Notes: generated from the letters alone by a model not told the origin. A stretch of 64,000 nt of DNA from Meiothermus sp. (GCF_026004115.1 NZ_BPIM01000001.1:2088501-2152500); one strand, 5' to 3'. Shown: positions 34,997 through 44,981, numbered from the stretch's first letter. Made by a program: numbers and translations.

Positions 34997-35137
34997 ATGC
35001 GCCAAGCCCAAGAGCACGCCCACAGCATAGATGCCTATATTGAAGGCAAGAGCGATATGATCCTGGCCATGCTGGCGCAAACTGGCTTTGAGGAGGATCA
35101 GCTGGACTCCATTCGAGAGCAGAACCGTGCGAAGTGA
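34997..35137 (+). CDS. Small protein of 46 residues, unknown function
   Basis: ATG 34997 follows the yebC stop by 2 bases. The product, MRQAQEHAHSIDAYIEGKSD followed by MILAMLAQTGFEEDQLDSI and REQNRAK, is acidic, predicted mostly helical, without Cys or membrane segment. Tight coupling to yebC and normal codon use argue for a real gene. I do not recognise the family. It could be a small partner of the YebC-like protein. Confidence 0.55.
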   Translation: MRQAQEHAHSIDAYIEGKSDMILAMLAQTGFEEDQLDSIREQNRAK

Positions 35138-35262
35138 AGTGTTTTGGTGTAATAGGCAACCGGCTCACAGCATCTGGTAAAGACGTGGGCTAGCCTAGGA
35201 CTGTTCGGGAGTATTTGCCGGGCCGACCCTCGCATGCTAAATGTTGGTTGTGGATTTGAGCC

Positions 35263-35811
35263 ATGATGCGATTGATCGAACGCCTCAAAGAAGATGTGCA
35301 GGCTGTGCTCGAGCGAGACCCTGCTGCCCGGGGTGCCCTCGAGGCCATCCTCTTTAGCCCCGGAATGCATGCTTTGTGGATGCACCGGCTTAACCACTGG
35401 CTCTGGCGGGCCAATTTCAAATTTCTAGCCCGCGTTCTGGCCCACCTGACCCGCATGCTCACGGGGGTCGAAATCCACCCCGGTGCTCGGATTGGCCGCC
35501 GGGTGGTAATTGACCACGGCATGGGCATTGTAATTGGCGAGACCGCCGAGGTAGGCGACGATGTGATGATCTACCACGGCGTGACTTTGGGGGGTACGGG
35601 TTTTACCCGGGAAAAGCGCCACCCCACCATAGGGAATGGGGTGTTGCTGGGAGCCCATGCGGTGGTTTTGGGGCCTATTGTGGTGGGAGCTGGGGCCAAA
35701 GTGGGAGCTGGGGCCGTGGTTACCAAGCCGGTGCCTCCTGGCGCTACTGCGATTGGCAACCCGGCTCAGATTATCGTTCGGGAGTCCAAACTCGAGCCCG
35801 TCGAAGCCTAG
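35263..35811 (+). CDS. cysE: Serine O-acetyltransferase
   Basis: A 182-residue hexapeptide-repeat acyltransferase, shorter than the E. coli CysE but typical of the EpsC-like/Gram-positive form. The N-terminal helical part ends [13 protein letters not shown]; the left-handed beta-helix has [21 protein letters not shown] with the catalytic His/Asp, [20 protein letters not shown], and [20 protein letters not shown]. It makes O-acetylserine from serine and acetyl-CoA, the first step of cysteine synthesis. It stands alone; upstream 125 bases show no riboswitch I can recognise. Confidence 0.92.
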   Translation: MMRLIERLKEDVQAVLERDPAARGALEAILFSPGMHALWMHRLNHWLWRANFKFLARVLAHLTRMLTGVEIHPGARIGRRVVIDHGMGIVIGETAEVGDDVMIYHGVTLGGTGFTREKRHPTIGNGVLLGAHAVVLGPIVVGAGAKVGAGAVVTKPVPPGATAIGNPAQIIVRESKLEPVEA

Positions 35812-36084
35812 AGCGCTCTTTACATATTTTGGTTCATCCAGCTGTAAGGAAGCTTTGTCCTGGACAGAAAAGTGTCCGTTTGGAAACATGAAACCCAAGT
35901 ACCTGCGGGCCAGGCCCGGCCCACGTTTTGAGTGCATTACATGGGTCTGCCAGGGAATGGCCTGGGCCATTGCACTACATGGCTAACCTGATCCAGACCC
36001 ATTCTAGGTTTCGCGGGGAACCGTATCTGCGAAGAGCGCGATAAATTCCCGGAATCCTGAGCCCTGTTCCCTTAACCCTGACCC

Positions 36085-37104
36085 CTATAAAATCAACATT
36101 GCATCTCCCAGGCTATAAAACCGGTAGCGTTCAGCCACGGCGGTCTGGTAGGCCCGTTGCATGAGTTCGTGCCCCATAAAGGCCGAGACCAGCATCAGCA
36201 GGGTGGATTTGGGCAGGTGGAAGTTGGTGACTAGGGCTTCTACCACGTGGTACTGGAACCCCGGACGGATGAAAAGCTGGGTCTCGCCAGCACCGGCCTG
36301 AACCTGCATACCGTTCCAGGCGGTCTCGAGGGTTCGTACCACTGTGGTTCCCACAGCAATAACGCGCCGCCCCTCAGCCTTGGCCTGGTTGATGGCCTGG
36401 GCTGTAGGGCGGGGCACCTCGTAGGGCTCCAGGTGCATGTGGTGCTGGTCGGGATCGTCCTGTACCGGCTTGAAGGTGCCCGGCCCCACGTGAAGGGTGA
36501 CGTAGCAGATGGTGACCCCCAGCCCCCGAATCCTGTCCAGGAGCTCCGGGGTGAAGTGCAGCCCGGCGGTAGGCGCGGCCACCGAGCCGGGGGTTTGGGC
36601 ATAAACGGTCTGGTAGCGTTCCGGGTCTACCGAGGCTCGAATGTAAGGGGGGAGGGGGGGCTTGCCCATGTTTTCCAGGTGCTCCCACACATTCCCCGCA
36701 AAGCGCAGCAGCCGGGTGCCATCTTCTTCCACGGCTTCCACCGTGGCCTGTAGGTCATCTGCAAAGGTCAGTACGGAGCCCACCCTGGCCCGCCGTGCTG
36801 GTTTCAGCAGAGCCTCCCACAAACCGCCCGATCCCGCATCGGCGGAGATTTCCCGCACCAGCAAGACCTCGAGCAAGGTGCCGTATGGGTTGGTGGCAAA
36901 GGTGCGGGCGGGAATAACCCGGCTTTCGTTCAGTACCAGTACGTCGCCAGCCCTAAGGTATTCGGGCAGGTCGCGGAAAATCCGGTGCTCAATCTGGCCG
37001 GTGCTGCGGTGGATCACCATCAACCGCGATGCGTCGCGGGGCTCGGCGCCGCTCTGAGCGATGAGTTCGGGGGGTAGGTGGTAGTCGAAGTCCTCGAGGT
37101 TCAT
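36085..37104 (-). CDS. queA: S-adenosylmethionine:tRNA ribosyltransferase-isomerase
   Basis: A 339-residue QueA. It starts NLEDFDYHLPPELIAQ, then PRDASRLMVI, DVLVLNESRVIPAR, and the core GSVAAPTAGLHFTPELLDRI, TLHVGPGTFKPV and FHLPKSTLLMLVSAFMG. It transfers and isomerises the ribosyl group of SAM onto preQ1 in tRNA to form epoxyqueuosine at wobble position 34. Length is normal. Confidence 0.95.
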   Translation of the reverse strand: MNLEDFDYHLPPELIAQSGAEPRDASRLMVIHRSTGQIEHRIFRDLPEYLRAGDVLVLNESRVIPARTFATNPYGTLLEVLLVREISADAGSGGLWEALLKPARRARVGSVLTFADDLQATVEAVEEDGTRLLRFAGNVWEHLENMGKPPLPPYIRASVDPERYQTVYAQTPGSVAAPTAGLHFTPELLDRIRGLGVTICYVTLHVGPGTFKPVQDDPDQHHMHLEPYEVPRPTAQAINQAKAEGRRVIAVGTTVVRTLETAWNGMQVQAGAGETQLFIRPGFQYHVVEALVTNFHLPKSTLLMLVSAFMGHELMQRAYQTAVAERYRFYSLGDAMLIL

Positions 37105-37250
37105 AAAACGTCACTGCCAGCAGGTCTCAGGCCGATAAGGCAACCGAGCAGAAGTCCACACATTCGCCTGGCCACTCGAACAGTCTCGATGGCTTTGCTG
37201 CCAAGGCTCACACACGCGGTTGACTGGCAATAGAGCGATGATTGCAGATT

Positions 37251-37826
<576 letters not shown>

Positions 37827-38319
37827 GAAAGCTCCTCTAAAAAGTTAGATTCTGTAAAACCTGGGCATTGCCCAGCGAAATTGTATCAAAACCCTAACAC
37901 AAAAGGTTGCTCTTTGGGATTTGGGACAGGGTCGGTGCGTGAACCCTCACAAACCTCAGCCAGGGGTGTTTCAGACGCCTGGGGTTGCAAAAATGCTCGT
38001 AGCAAGGCGAGATGGCTGGGTGTTATGCCCCCACCTAGCCTCCCCCGTTGGGGGAGGAAGGCGTGGATTTACTTTATGCACCAGCCCTGGGATTTGGGAT
38101 GATCGGCTGGTATTAAACACTTTACCCTCTTCTTATGGCGGGAAGGATAGGCTACAGCCACATCTAGAGAAAAAAACCGAGATCAGGTGTAGCCGGTTGA
38201 AAGGGCTGATACGCGCCTATTCTCTGAGCAGGCTATCCCGCCCAGAGGTATCCCTTGCCACGCAGGATAGATTCGGATAAGCCTGTGAGCTGTGGGTGAA
38301 GAGGTCCTTCCAGCTGGCT
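37827..38319. other. 493-base region without a recognised gene
   Basis: No frame has a family signature. It contains a strong palindrome CCTCCCCCgttGGGGGAGG at 38039-38057 and two copies of GGGATTTGGGA (near 37916 and 38092), and nothing else of note. Confidence 0.6.
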
Positions 38320-39009
38320 TTAGCGTAACGCCGCCATTTCCCGGCGGGCCCGCTCCTGGTCAAAGCGGTCGGCGGCGGTTTTGGGGGCGATGGACAGGGC
38401 GGCCTCGTATTGCTTGCGGGCGTCTTCCTTTTTGCCCTGGGCGGCCAGTACCCCGGCCAGCTCGACCTTGTGGATGATGGTCTGGGGCTCGAGCTGAATG
38501 GCCTCGTTGAAGAGCGGCACAATCACGTTGCCGTTAGCCCCATACAGCCAGCCCACGTTCTTGGAAATGAGCGAATGGTGCCACAAGGCCAGCGCGACCT
38601 TGGCCCCGGCATGGCGGGGGTTCAGGCGGAGGGTTCGGTCCAGATTGTCCTTAATGCTACTGGCCAGCCCCAGGCTTTCCAGAATGCCCCGGTATTGCGA
38701 AAGGCGGCCCTGGGCGCGGGCCAGTTCAAAATAGGCCTCGGCATTGTTGCTATCGGCTTGAATGGCCCGGCGGGCAGCGGCTTCGGCCCGGCCAAACCAG
38801 TCGGCTTTTTCGCTGTCCTTGGCCTGGTAGCCCGCATAGTAGCTGGCTGCTTTGGCGGCCAGAACCAGCCCCTCGGCACTGCCGAGGCGCAAGCCGGCTT
38901 CGTAGGCTTCCTGAAACTTCCCTTCATCCACCAGTTTTTCCACTGCACCGGCGTTTTGCGCCAAAGCCAGAGGTAACAACAGCACCAGCGAAAGCACCAG
39001 ACCCTTCAT
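38320..39009 (-). CDS. Exported TPR protein
   Basis: A 229-residue protein with a clear signal peptide (MKGLVLSLVLLLPLALAQN, cleavage near Ala17-Gln18). The mature part has tetratricopeptide-like helices: VDEGKFQEAYEAG, AEAAARRAIQADSNNAEAYF, DNLDRTLRLNPRHAGA and GKKEDARKQYEAALSIAP. TPRs mediate protein contacts; the partner is unknown. It is divergent from a second TPR-containing membrane protein gene, sharing a 114-base promoter region. Confidence 0.75.
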   Translation of the reverse strand: MKGLVLSLVLLLPLALAQNAGAVEKLVDEGKFQEAYEAGLRLGSAEGLVLAAKAASYYAGYQAKDSEKADWFGRAEAAARRAIQADSNNAEAYFELARAQGRLSQYRGILESLGLASSIKDNLDRTLRLNPRHAGAKVALALWHHSLISKNVGWLYGANGNVIVPLFNEAIQLEPQTIIHKVELAGVLAAQGKKEDARKQYEAALSIAPKTAADRFDQERARREMAALR

Positions 39010-39123
39010 ACCTATAACCTCCTTGGGGGTTTAACGGCCCAAAGCCGACAACCGTACGGCATGGATTCTACCGGATGTGCATCTGAGGGCAAGAACTTTG
39101 CACCGGCATGTTACACTACCCCC

Positions 39124-40620
39124 ATGATAGCGTTACGAGCGGTTCCTTTTGCCGTGGGAATCGCCCTATTTGCGTTCACGGCTTTTGCCCAGTTGGGGGC
39201 CGAGGGCTACTACACCCAGTGCAAGGCTCTGTACGACCAGGGGGTGCGGGATAGCGCCCGGGCCACCTGCCAGCTTGCGCTGGTGGCCGACCCCAACCAC
39301 CTGCCCAGCATCAAACTGCTGGGGCGAATATACCTGGAAGAAAACAACCCCGGCGCAGCCCAGCCCTTCCTTCAGCAGATGATCCAGCTCGCACCGCAAG
39401 ACCCCGAAGTAGCTCTGCTGGATGCTCGTTTTCTGCTCTTGCAGGGTCGCCCGGCCGACGCTCTGGCCCGGCTGCCGCGCGGTTTGAACACCGAGGCAGT
39501 GCTGTTGAGGGCCCAGATCAACGAAGCGCTGGGCCGCTACGAAGAGGCCTATGCCACTTTCCGCCGGGTGACTGCTTCGGAGGAAGCCCGGCTGGGTGCC
39601 GCCCGCCTGGCGGAGCGGCTGGGACGCCCCCAGGAAGCGCTGGGCTTGTTAGGTAATAGCCCAAAAGAACAGCTGACCAAAGCCCGTCTGATGTGGCTAT
39701 CGGGCGATACCCGTGCGGCAGCAGAGGCCCTCGAGGAAGTTCTGCCCCGCTTGGGGCCCCTGGAAGGTGACTACACCCGAACCCTGGGCCTGCTGGCGAT
39801 GGTCTACTACGGGTTGGGCGAGTTCGATAAGGGCTCGCTGGTCTTGCGGCAGTTGTCCTCGAGGATGAGCCTGCCCAGCAACCTGCTGGGCAAGGTCTGG
39901 CCCTGGTTGGTGGTGTTTTTGATATACCTGGGGCTGGTGCTCTACGGTGAGAGCCGCATCGAGCCCATGCGCACGGTGGAGATGGGTAACGAGCGACGCT
40001 TTGGCCCTGGCTCCATCCACCTGTGGCTGATGCTGGCGCTGGTGCTGGCAGGGCTGGCCGCTGTGGGGATTGGACAGCTTCTCTACCAGAACCTGCTGGC
40101 CCTGTTCACCCCTTTTCAGGGTCAGGTGGTGCGTCCGGTATTCTATTTCCTGCTGGGCGTATTTGCGCTCCTGATTGCTTACCAGAATGTCAGCCGAGAA
40201 GGTATGCAAAACGCCCTAGGGCCGCGCTCGAGCTGGGTCGAGGGCACCTGGGCGGGGCTGGTTTTGCTGGCCTTGCTGGCTCTGTATGCCTATATGGCCA
40301 AACCCCTGGGGCTGAGCGGACTGGGCACCATGTACCCCATCTTTTTTGGGCTGGCCTTGTTGGAATTGGTCATTCGTGGGGTGGGTTATCCGGTCTTTAA
40401 GGAGCGCTACAAAGAGCTGAGCAACTTCATGATCCCGGTGCTGTTTGCCCTGGCGATTCCCGGCCCAACGGCCTTCTTCCTGATGGCCAGCCTTTTCCTG
40501 GGATGGCTCTATATGCGTACCAAGGGGGCCCTGGCCGGTGCTACGGCCTGGGTGTTGGCTGGGCTGATTCTGGCTTTGATTGCCAACCTGCCCCTTACAC
40601 GCACGTTGCTGGGTAGCTGA
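39124..40620 (+). CDS. TPR-containing multipass membrane protein
   Basis: A 498-residue protein. A signal/anchor (FAVGIALFAFTAFA) is followed by about 240 residues of TPR repeats (YDQGVRDSARATCQLALVADPNH, AAQPFLQQMIQLAPQDPE), then about seven membrane segments from residue ~260 to the end, including LVVFLIYLGLVLYGE and IGQLLYQNLLALFTP. The ATG at 39124 lies 6 bases after TACACT, compatible with a leaderless start; an in-frame extension upstream is not supported. No family recognised; it may sense or organise an envelope complex. Confidence 0.7.
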   Translation: MIALRAVPFAVGIALFAFTAFAQLGAEGYYTQCKALYDQGVRDSARATCQLALVADPNHLPSIKLLGRIYLEENNPGAAQPFLQQMIQLAPQDPEVALLDARFLLLQGRPADALARLPRGLNTEAVLLRAQINEALGRYEEAYATFRRVTASEEARLGAARLAERLGRPQEALGLLGNSPKEQLTKARLMWLSGDTRAAAEALEEVLPRLGPLEGDYTRTLGLLAMVYYGLGEFDKGSLVLRQLSSRMSLPSNLLGKVWPWLVVFLIYLGLVLYGESRIEPMRTVEMGNERRFGPGSIHLWLMLALVLAGLAAVGIGQLLYQNLLALFTPFQGQVVRPVFYFLLGVFALLIAYQNVSREGMQNALGPRSSWVEGTWAGLVLLALLALYAYMAKPLGLSGLGTMYPIFFGLALLELVIRGVGYPVFKERYKELSNFMIPVLFALAIPGPTAFFLMASLFLGWLYMRTKGALAGATAWVLAGLILALIANLPLTRTLLGS

Positions 40621-40746
40621 GGTGAGGCCCAAGGCTTAAAGCGCCTGTATTGTGAGATTGATCAGAGTGGTCAATACCCGATAGTCCACGGCCTGTAGCT
40701 GATTGACCTGCGCCCTGCGACATTTTTTTGGATAGACTGCGGGTAG

Positions 40747-41505
40747 ATGCGGGAAATTTTCTTTCTATCTGACTTTGGTCTGGCTGATCCCTACGCCGCG
40801 GTGGTCAAGGCGGTAATGCGACAAACCGCCCCTGGGGTGGCCGTGCACGACCTGGCCCATAACCTCCCCCCAGGCGACCTGAACCGGGCTAGTTACATTT
40901 TGTATGAGTCGGTGCCCTATCTACCTCGGCAGTCGGTGGTGCTGGCGGTGGTTGACCCGGGGGTGGGCTCGAGCCGCAGGGCAGTCTTGGTGGTAGGGGA
41001 GCGGCTTTGCTATGTGGCGCCGGACAACGGGCTCCTCACCCTGGCCTATCTGCAAGACCCGCCCCGGAAAGCCTATCTGCTGGAGAACCCCGCCTACCAC
41101 CTGCCCCGCAAATCGGCTACCTTCCACGGGCGGGATGTGTTTGGACCGGTTGCCGCTCACCTGGCGGCGGGGGTTGAGCCTTCGCGCTTTGGCCCGGAGC
41201 TGCCGGTATCCGAACTTGTACATTTGCCCATTCACTTGAACTTTGGCACCCACGGCGAAATCCTGACCTTTGACCGTTTTGGTAACGCCATCACCACCCT
41301 GCTGGCCACGCCTGCCCAGATTCGCGGTAAAACGGTACGCATCCGCTACCACCGCATCCCCGTCGCCACGCACTATGCCGAGGTGCCGGTAGGGAGTGCC
41401 CTGGCCTATGTGGGGAGTGCGGGGCTTTTGGAGGTGGCGATTCACCTGGGCAACGCCCGCGAACAGCTCGGCCTCAAGCAGGGCGACCAGGTGGAGCTGG
41501 GTTGA
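40747..41505 (+). CDS. SAM hydroxide adenosyltransferase (DUF62 family SAM hydrolase)
   Basis: A 252-residue protein of the fluorinase/chlorinase-related DUF62 family. FFLSDFGLADPYAAVVKAVM binds SAM, VDPGVGSSRRAVLVV carries the conserved DPGVGS, FHGRDVFGPVAAHLA contains the His of the Asp-Arg-His-like set, and DRFGNAITTL the NxxT-binding region. Archaeal and bacterial members hydrolyse SAM to adenosine and methionine instead of halogenating it. A TAGACT box 8 bases before the ATG suggests a leaderless transcript. Why cells break down SAM this way is not understood. Confidence 0.88.
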   Translation: MREIFFLSDFGLADPYAAVVKAVMRQTAPGVAVHDLAHNLPPGDLNRASYILYESVPYLPRQSVVLAVVDPGVGSSRRAVLVVGERLCYVAPDNGLLTLAYLQDPPRKAYLLENPAYHLPRKSATFHGRDVFGPVAAHLAAGVEPSRFGPELPVSELVHLPIHLNFGTHGEILTFDRFGNAITTLLATPAQIRGKTVRIRYHRIPVATHYAEVPVGSALAYVGSAGLLEVAIHLGNAREQLGLKQGDQVELG

Positions 41506-41592
41506 CCTTTTGGGCTTCAGCTTGTAGATTGGAGAGCGGTTTGTCGGAAGCAACCCGCCGGGGTTGTTCATTACAAAAGGAAGTGACCTGAG

Positions 41593-41784
41593 ATGGCCAA
41601 GCACCCAGTACCCAAGAAAAAAGTATCCAAGTCCCGTCGGGACATCCGCCGCGCTGCGGTATCCACCCTGACGGCCCCCACCCTCATCAAATGCGCCAAC
41701 TGTGGGGCCATGATTCCCCCCCACACCGTTTGCGATAGCTGCGGCTACTACGCTGGGAAAAAGGTTCTGGAAATCCGGGCCTAG
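41593..41784 (+). CDS. rpmF: 50S ribosomal protein L32
   Basis: A 63-residue L32: MAKHPVPKKKVSKSRRDIRR followed by a Cys4 zinc ribbon with CANCG and CDSCGYYAGKKV. It binds near the peptidyl-transferase exit region of 23S rRNA. A terminator follows directly, then the fab cluster, an order (rpmF then fatty-acid genes) conserved in many bacteria. Confidence 0.97.
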   Translation: MAKHPVPKKKVSKSRRDIRRAAVSTLTAPTLIKCANCGAMIPPHTVCDSCGYYAGKKVLEIRA

Positions 41785-41798
41785 GTCCTCAAGTTCTT

Positions 41799-41843
41799 CA
41801 GCACCCCAGACCAACAGAAGTTGCCGTCTGGGGTGCTGTCTTT
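41799..41843 (+). terminator. Terminator after rpmF
   Basis: Perfect 12-base stem CAGCACCCCAGA/TCTGGGGTGCTG (41799-41810 with 41827-41838), then TCTTT. It separates rpmF from fabH, so the fab cluster needs its own promoter. Confidence 0.85.
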
Positions 41844-41937
41844 CCGGTGCATTGAGGGCAGGCGTTGGTTTAGGGAGATGGCAGGGGAAATCCCCTGAGG
41901 TTATCCTCTAGATTGAAGATGAAACAAGCGCATCATC

Positions 41938-41950
41938 TGAACTTGGTTCA
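41938..41950 (+). promoter_or_regulatory. Small palindrome upstream of fabH
   Basis: TGAAC-TTG-GTTCA is a perfect 5+5 inverted repeat, about 85 bases before the fabH start. It could be an operator for the fatty-acid cluster, but one site alone is weak evidence. Confidence 0.3.
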
Positions 41951-42034
41951 AGCCACATCCCGGCACGAAAGTGTGCGGGGGTGTTATCTTTGTTGGAGTG
42001 CCCAGAGCTTTATGGGCGGTTTTAGGAGGCAACG

Positions 42035-43012
42035 TTGAACATCGGTATCCTTGCCCTTGGCACCTATGCTCCCGAGCGGGTGATGACCAACCACGACTTC
42101 GAAAAGATTCTGGACACCTCCGACGAGTGGATCGTCAGCCGTACCGGTATCCGTGAACGGAGACTGGCTGCTGAGGGGGAGTTTACCTCACACCTGGCTT
42201 TTCGGGCAGTAGAAGACTTGATTCGCCGCCACGGGCGCAGTGCCCTGGAGGGGGTGGATCTGGTAATTGTGGCGACCAACACCCCCGATGCTCTTTTCCC
42301 GGCTACGGCGGCCCTGGTGCAGAACCGCTTTGGCCTGAACGCGGGAGCCTACGACCTTCTGGCCGGCTGCCCCGGCTGGGGCTATGCCATTGCCCAGGCC
42401 CACGCCATGGTGCAGAGTGGTCTGGCCCGCAAGGTGCTCACCATTGGTTCAGAGACCCTCTCCAAAATCCTCGACTACACCGACCGCTCCACTGCCGTGC
42501 TGTTTGGCGATGGGGCCGGGGCGGCAGTGATTGGCCCGGTGCCCGAAGGCTATGGTTTCAAGTCGTTTGTGCTGGGGGCCGATGGTTCGGGGGGTAAGGA
42601 ACTCATGTTGCGTTGCATTGCCGACAAGCTGCCCGATGGCAGCCCCATGGGGCAGTACGCCTACATGAACGGGCGCGAGGTTTTCAAGTTCGCGGTGCGG
42701 GTGATGAACACGGCCACCCTCGAGGCCATTGAGAAAGCCGGTCTCCAGCCCGAGGACATCAAGTACCTGATTCCCCACCAGGCCAACGCCCGTATCATCG
42801 AGGCTGCCCGTGAGCGCCTGGGGTTGCCCCCTGAGCAGGTCTGGGTCAACGTAGACCGCTATGGCAACACATCTACGGCCTCCATGCCCATCGCCCTGCA
42901 AGAGGCCCTGGATGCTGGCCAGATCCACAACGGCGACCACATTCTGTTTGTTACCTTTGGCGCCGGTCTGACCTGGGCAGCCAGTGTGATGACCTGGTGG
43001 CAGCCGGATTGA
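42035..43012 (+). CDS. fabH: 3-oxoacyl-ACP synthase III (beta-ketoacyl-ACP synthase III)
   Basis: A 325-residue condensing enzyme. Catalytic residues are Cys in DLLAGCPGWGYAI (near 111), His in IPHQANARI and Asn in YGNTSTASMP. It starts fatty-acid synthesis by joining acetyl- or branched acyl-CoA to malonyl-ACP; Thermaceae make branched iso/anteiso acids, so branched primers are likely. The start is TTG at 42035, supported by the strong ribosome site TAGGAGG 6 bases upstream and by the normal family N-terminus MNIGILALGTY. First gene of the fab cluster. Confidence 0.93.
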   Translation: MNIGILALGTYAPERVMTNHDFEKILDTSDEWIVSRTGIRERRLAAEGEFTSHLAFRAVEDLIRRHGRSALEGVDLVIVATNTPDALFPATAALVQNRFGLNAGAYDLLAGCPGWGYAIAQAHAMVQSGLARKVLTIGSETLSKILDYTDRSTAVLFGDGAGAAVIGPVPEGYGFKSFVLGADGSGGKELMLRCIADKLPDGSPMGQYAYMNGREVFKFAVRVMNTATLEAIEKAGLQPEDIKYLIPHQANARIIEAARERLGLPPEQVWVNVDRYGNTSTASMPIALQEALDAGQIHNGDHILFVTFGAGLTWAASVMTWWQPD

Positions 43013-43081
43013 GGCGGAATGCCGAAAGCCCCCAACAGAGTTTGCGGTGCAGCTTCGCCGTTTTTGAGATGGAGGTGAGGA

Positions 43082-43996
43082 ATGATTGCAGCGTTGTTCC
43101 CCGGCCAGGGGTCGCAAGAAATCGGTATGGGCAAGGCTTTGTACGAGGGCTCGAGGGCGGCCCGCGAGGCCCTGGATCGGGCGGAGGTGACCCTGCCCGG
43201 ATTACTCCGTCTGATGTGGGAAGGCCCCGAAGAAGAGCTCAAGCTAACCGCGAACCAGCAGCCCGCCTTGCTGGCCGTGGGGTATGCGGCTTTTGAGGCC
43301 TATCGGGAAGCGGGTGGACCTCCCCCCGATTTTGCGGCGGGCCACAGCCTGGGCGAGTGGACGGCCCACGTGGCAGCCGGAACCCTGAGCCTGGAGGATG
43401 GTTTGCGCCTGGTACGTAAACGCGGCGAGTACATGCAGGAGGCTGTGCCGGTGGGGGCAGGAGCGATGGCGGCGGTGCTTAAGGTGCCGGCCCAGACCCT
43501 TCAGGAACTCATTGCTGGCATAACCGGGGTGGAGGTGGCCAACTACAACTCACCCGAACAAACCGTAATCTCCGGAACCGCTGAGGGGGTGGCCCAGGCT
43601 GCCGAGGTGCTCAAAGGCCACAAAGCCCGGGTGATACCCCTGCCGGTTTCGGCTCCATTTCACTCCTCGTTAATGCGGCCTGCGCGGGATCGTCTCCACG
43701 CCGATTTGTTCCAGGTGGAGATGCATTCGCCTCGCTTTCCGGTTTATTCCAATGTGCTCGCCCAGCCCGAGACCCGGCCCGCCCTGATTCGGGAACTGCT
43801 TTTGGAGCAGATTACCCATGCAGTGCGCTGGGTAGAAATTTTGCAACATCTTAAGCAGAAGGGGGCCAAGACCTACCTCGAGTTCGGTTCGGGTAAGGTT
43901 TTGACTGGCCTGGTAGGGCGGACGCTGGATGGGGTTGAAGCCCGCAGCCTTACAAACCCGAGGGAGATTGCCGAGCACCTGGCGGTGGTCAGGTAG
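43082..43996 (+). CDS. fabD: Malonyl-CoA:ACP transacylase
   Basis: A 304-residue acyltransferase. It opens IAALFPGQGSQEIGMGKAL, has the nucleophile Ser in AAGHSLGEWTAHVAAG and the catalytic His in VSAPFHSSLM, with VANYNSPEQTVISG before it. It loads malonyl groups onto ACP for FabH and FabF. A GGAGGTGAGGA ribosome site precedes the ATG. A repeat element lies between it and fabG. Confidence 0.95.
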   Translation: MIAALFPGQGSQEIGMGKALYEGSRAAREALDRAEVTLPGLLRLMWEGPEEELKLTANQQPALLAVGYAAFEAYREAGGPPPDFAAGHSLGEWTAHVAAGTLSLEDGLRLVRKRGEYMQEAVPVGAGAMAAVLKVPAQTLQELIAGITGVEVANYNSPEQTVISGTAEGVAQAAEVLKGHKARVIPLPVSAPFHSSLMRPARDRLHADLFQVEMHSPRFPVYSNVLAQPETRPALIRELLLEQITHAVRWVEILQHLKQKGAKTYLEFGSGKVLTGLVGRTLDGVEARSLTNPREIAEHLAVVR

Positions 43997-44040
43997 GTTC
44001 TCTGGCATGGAGCAGATACCTTTTTGGATTGCCCGACATG

Positions 44041-44168
44041 ATACCGGATTCAAAAAGATAATCATCCAAACTAAAGACCCCCAGAGGCTATCTTTTTGAA
44101 TCCTAGAGCACTCCCTTCGGTCGGGTTAGTTCGCCGCCGGATGGCGGCGAACTAACCGAATCTGGTAT
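44041..44168 (-). repeat. Repeat element copy 2 (short form, 128 bp)
   Basis: Lies inverted relative to copy 1: starts ATACCGGATTC and ends GAATCTGGTAT. It has the 15-base GGATTCAAAAAGATA/TATCTTTTTGAATCC pair and a perfect hairpin GGTTAGTTCGCCGCC-ggat-GGCGGCGAACTAACC. It lacks the ~80-base module of the long form. It sits inside the fabD-fabG gap and so would be transcribed within the fab operon. Confidence 0.85.
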
Positions 44169-44243
44169 AAGGCCTGCGACAGGGGCCTACAGGCTCAAAA
44201 ATGACAGCCAGAACTGGCGTTTGTTGGGCAAAGGAGAGGAACG

Positions 44244-44981
44244 ATGCGAAAAGCGCTGGTAACAGGTTCTTCGAGAGGAATCGGTAAGGCTATTGCGCTC
44301 GAGCTGGCCCGTCGGGGTTATGCGCTGGCCGTACACTATGCGGGCAACCAGGCGTCTGCCGAGGCTACGGCTGCCGAAGCCAGGGAGCTTGGTGCGAGCC
44401 AGGTGGTGGTTCTGGGGGCCGACCTGAGCAGCCCGCAGGCCGCTCAGAAGCTTGTGGCGGATGCTAATACGGCCCTGGGGGGCCTCGAGGTTCTGGTCAA
44501 CAATGCCGGCATCACCCGCGACACCCTGCTGATCCGCATGAAAGACGAAGACTGGGACACCGTGATCGCCACCAACCTGAGCGCCATCTTTCACACCACC
44601 CGCGAGGCCATCAAGCTCATGATGCGGGCTAAATGGGGCCGGGTGGTCAACATCAGCAGCGTGGTGGGCATTCTGGGTAACCCTGGTCAGGCCAATTATG
44701 TGGCGGCCAAGGCGGGTCTAATTGGCTTTACCAAATCGGTGGCCAAGGAGTACGCCACCCGGGGCATCACGGTCAATGCAGTGGCGCCAGGTTTTATCGA
44801 GTCGGACATGACCGCCAAGCTGCCGGAGAACGTGGTGGCCGAATACCTCAAACAAATTCCCGCGGGGCGCTTAGGCCAGCCCGAGGAGGTGGCCAAGGCA
44901 GTAGCTTTTTTGGCTTCGGACGATGCCGCTTATATCAATGGACAGACCCTGTGTGTGGATGGCGGGATGACCCCACACTAA
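44244..44981 (+). CDS. fabG: 3-oxoacyl-[ACP] reductase
   Basis: A 245-residue short-chain dehydrogenase. The cofactor motif is [48 protein letters not shown] with the Ser-Tyr-Lys triad, and the C-terminal [11 protein letters not shown] are diagnostic of FabG. It reduces 3-oxoacyl-ACP with NADPH. A GGAGAGG ribosome site precedes the ATG. Confidence 0.95.
   Translation: MRKALVTGSSRGIGKAIALELARRGYALAVHYAGNQASAEATAAEARELGASQVVVLGADLSSPQAAQKLVADANTALGGLEVLVNNAGITRDTLLIRMKDEDWDTVIATNLSAIFHTTREAIKLMMRAKWGRVVNISSVVGILGNPGQANYVAAKAGLIGFTKSVAKEYATRGITVNAVAPGFIESDMTAKLPENVVAEYLKQIPAGRLGQPEEVAKAVAFLASDDAAYINGQTLCVDGGMTPH

Noticed and set aside
38039-38057. CCTCCCCC/GGGGGAGG palindrome as a terminator
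   Set aside because: No T-run follows on either strand and no gene ends beside it.
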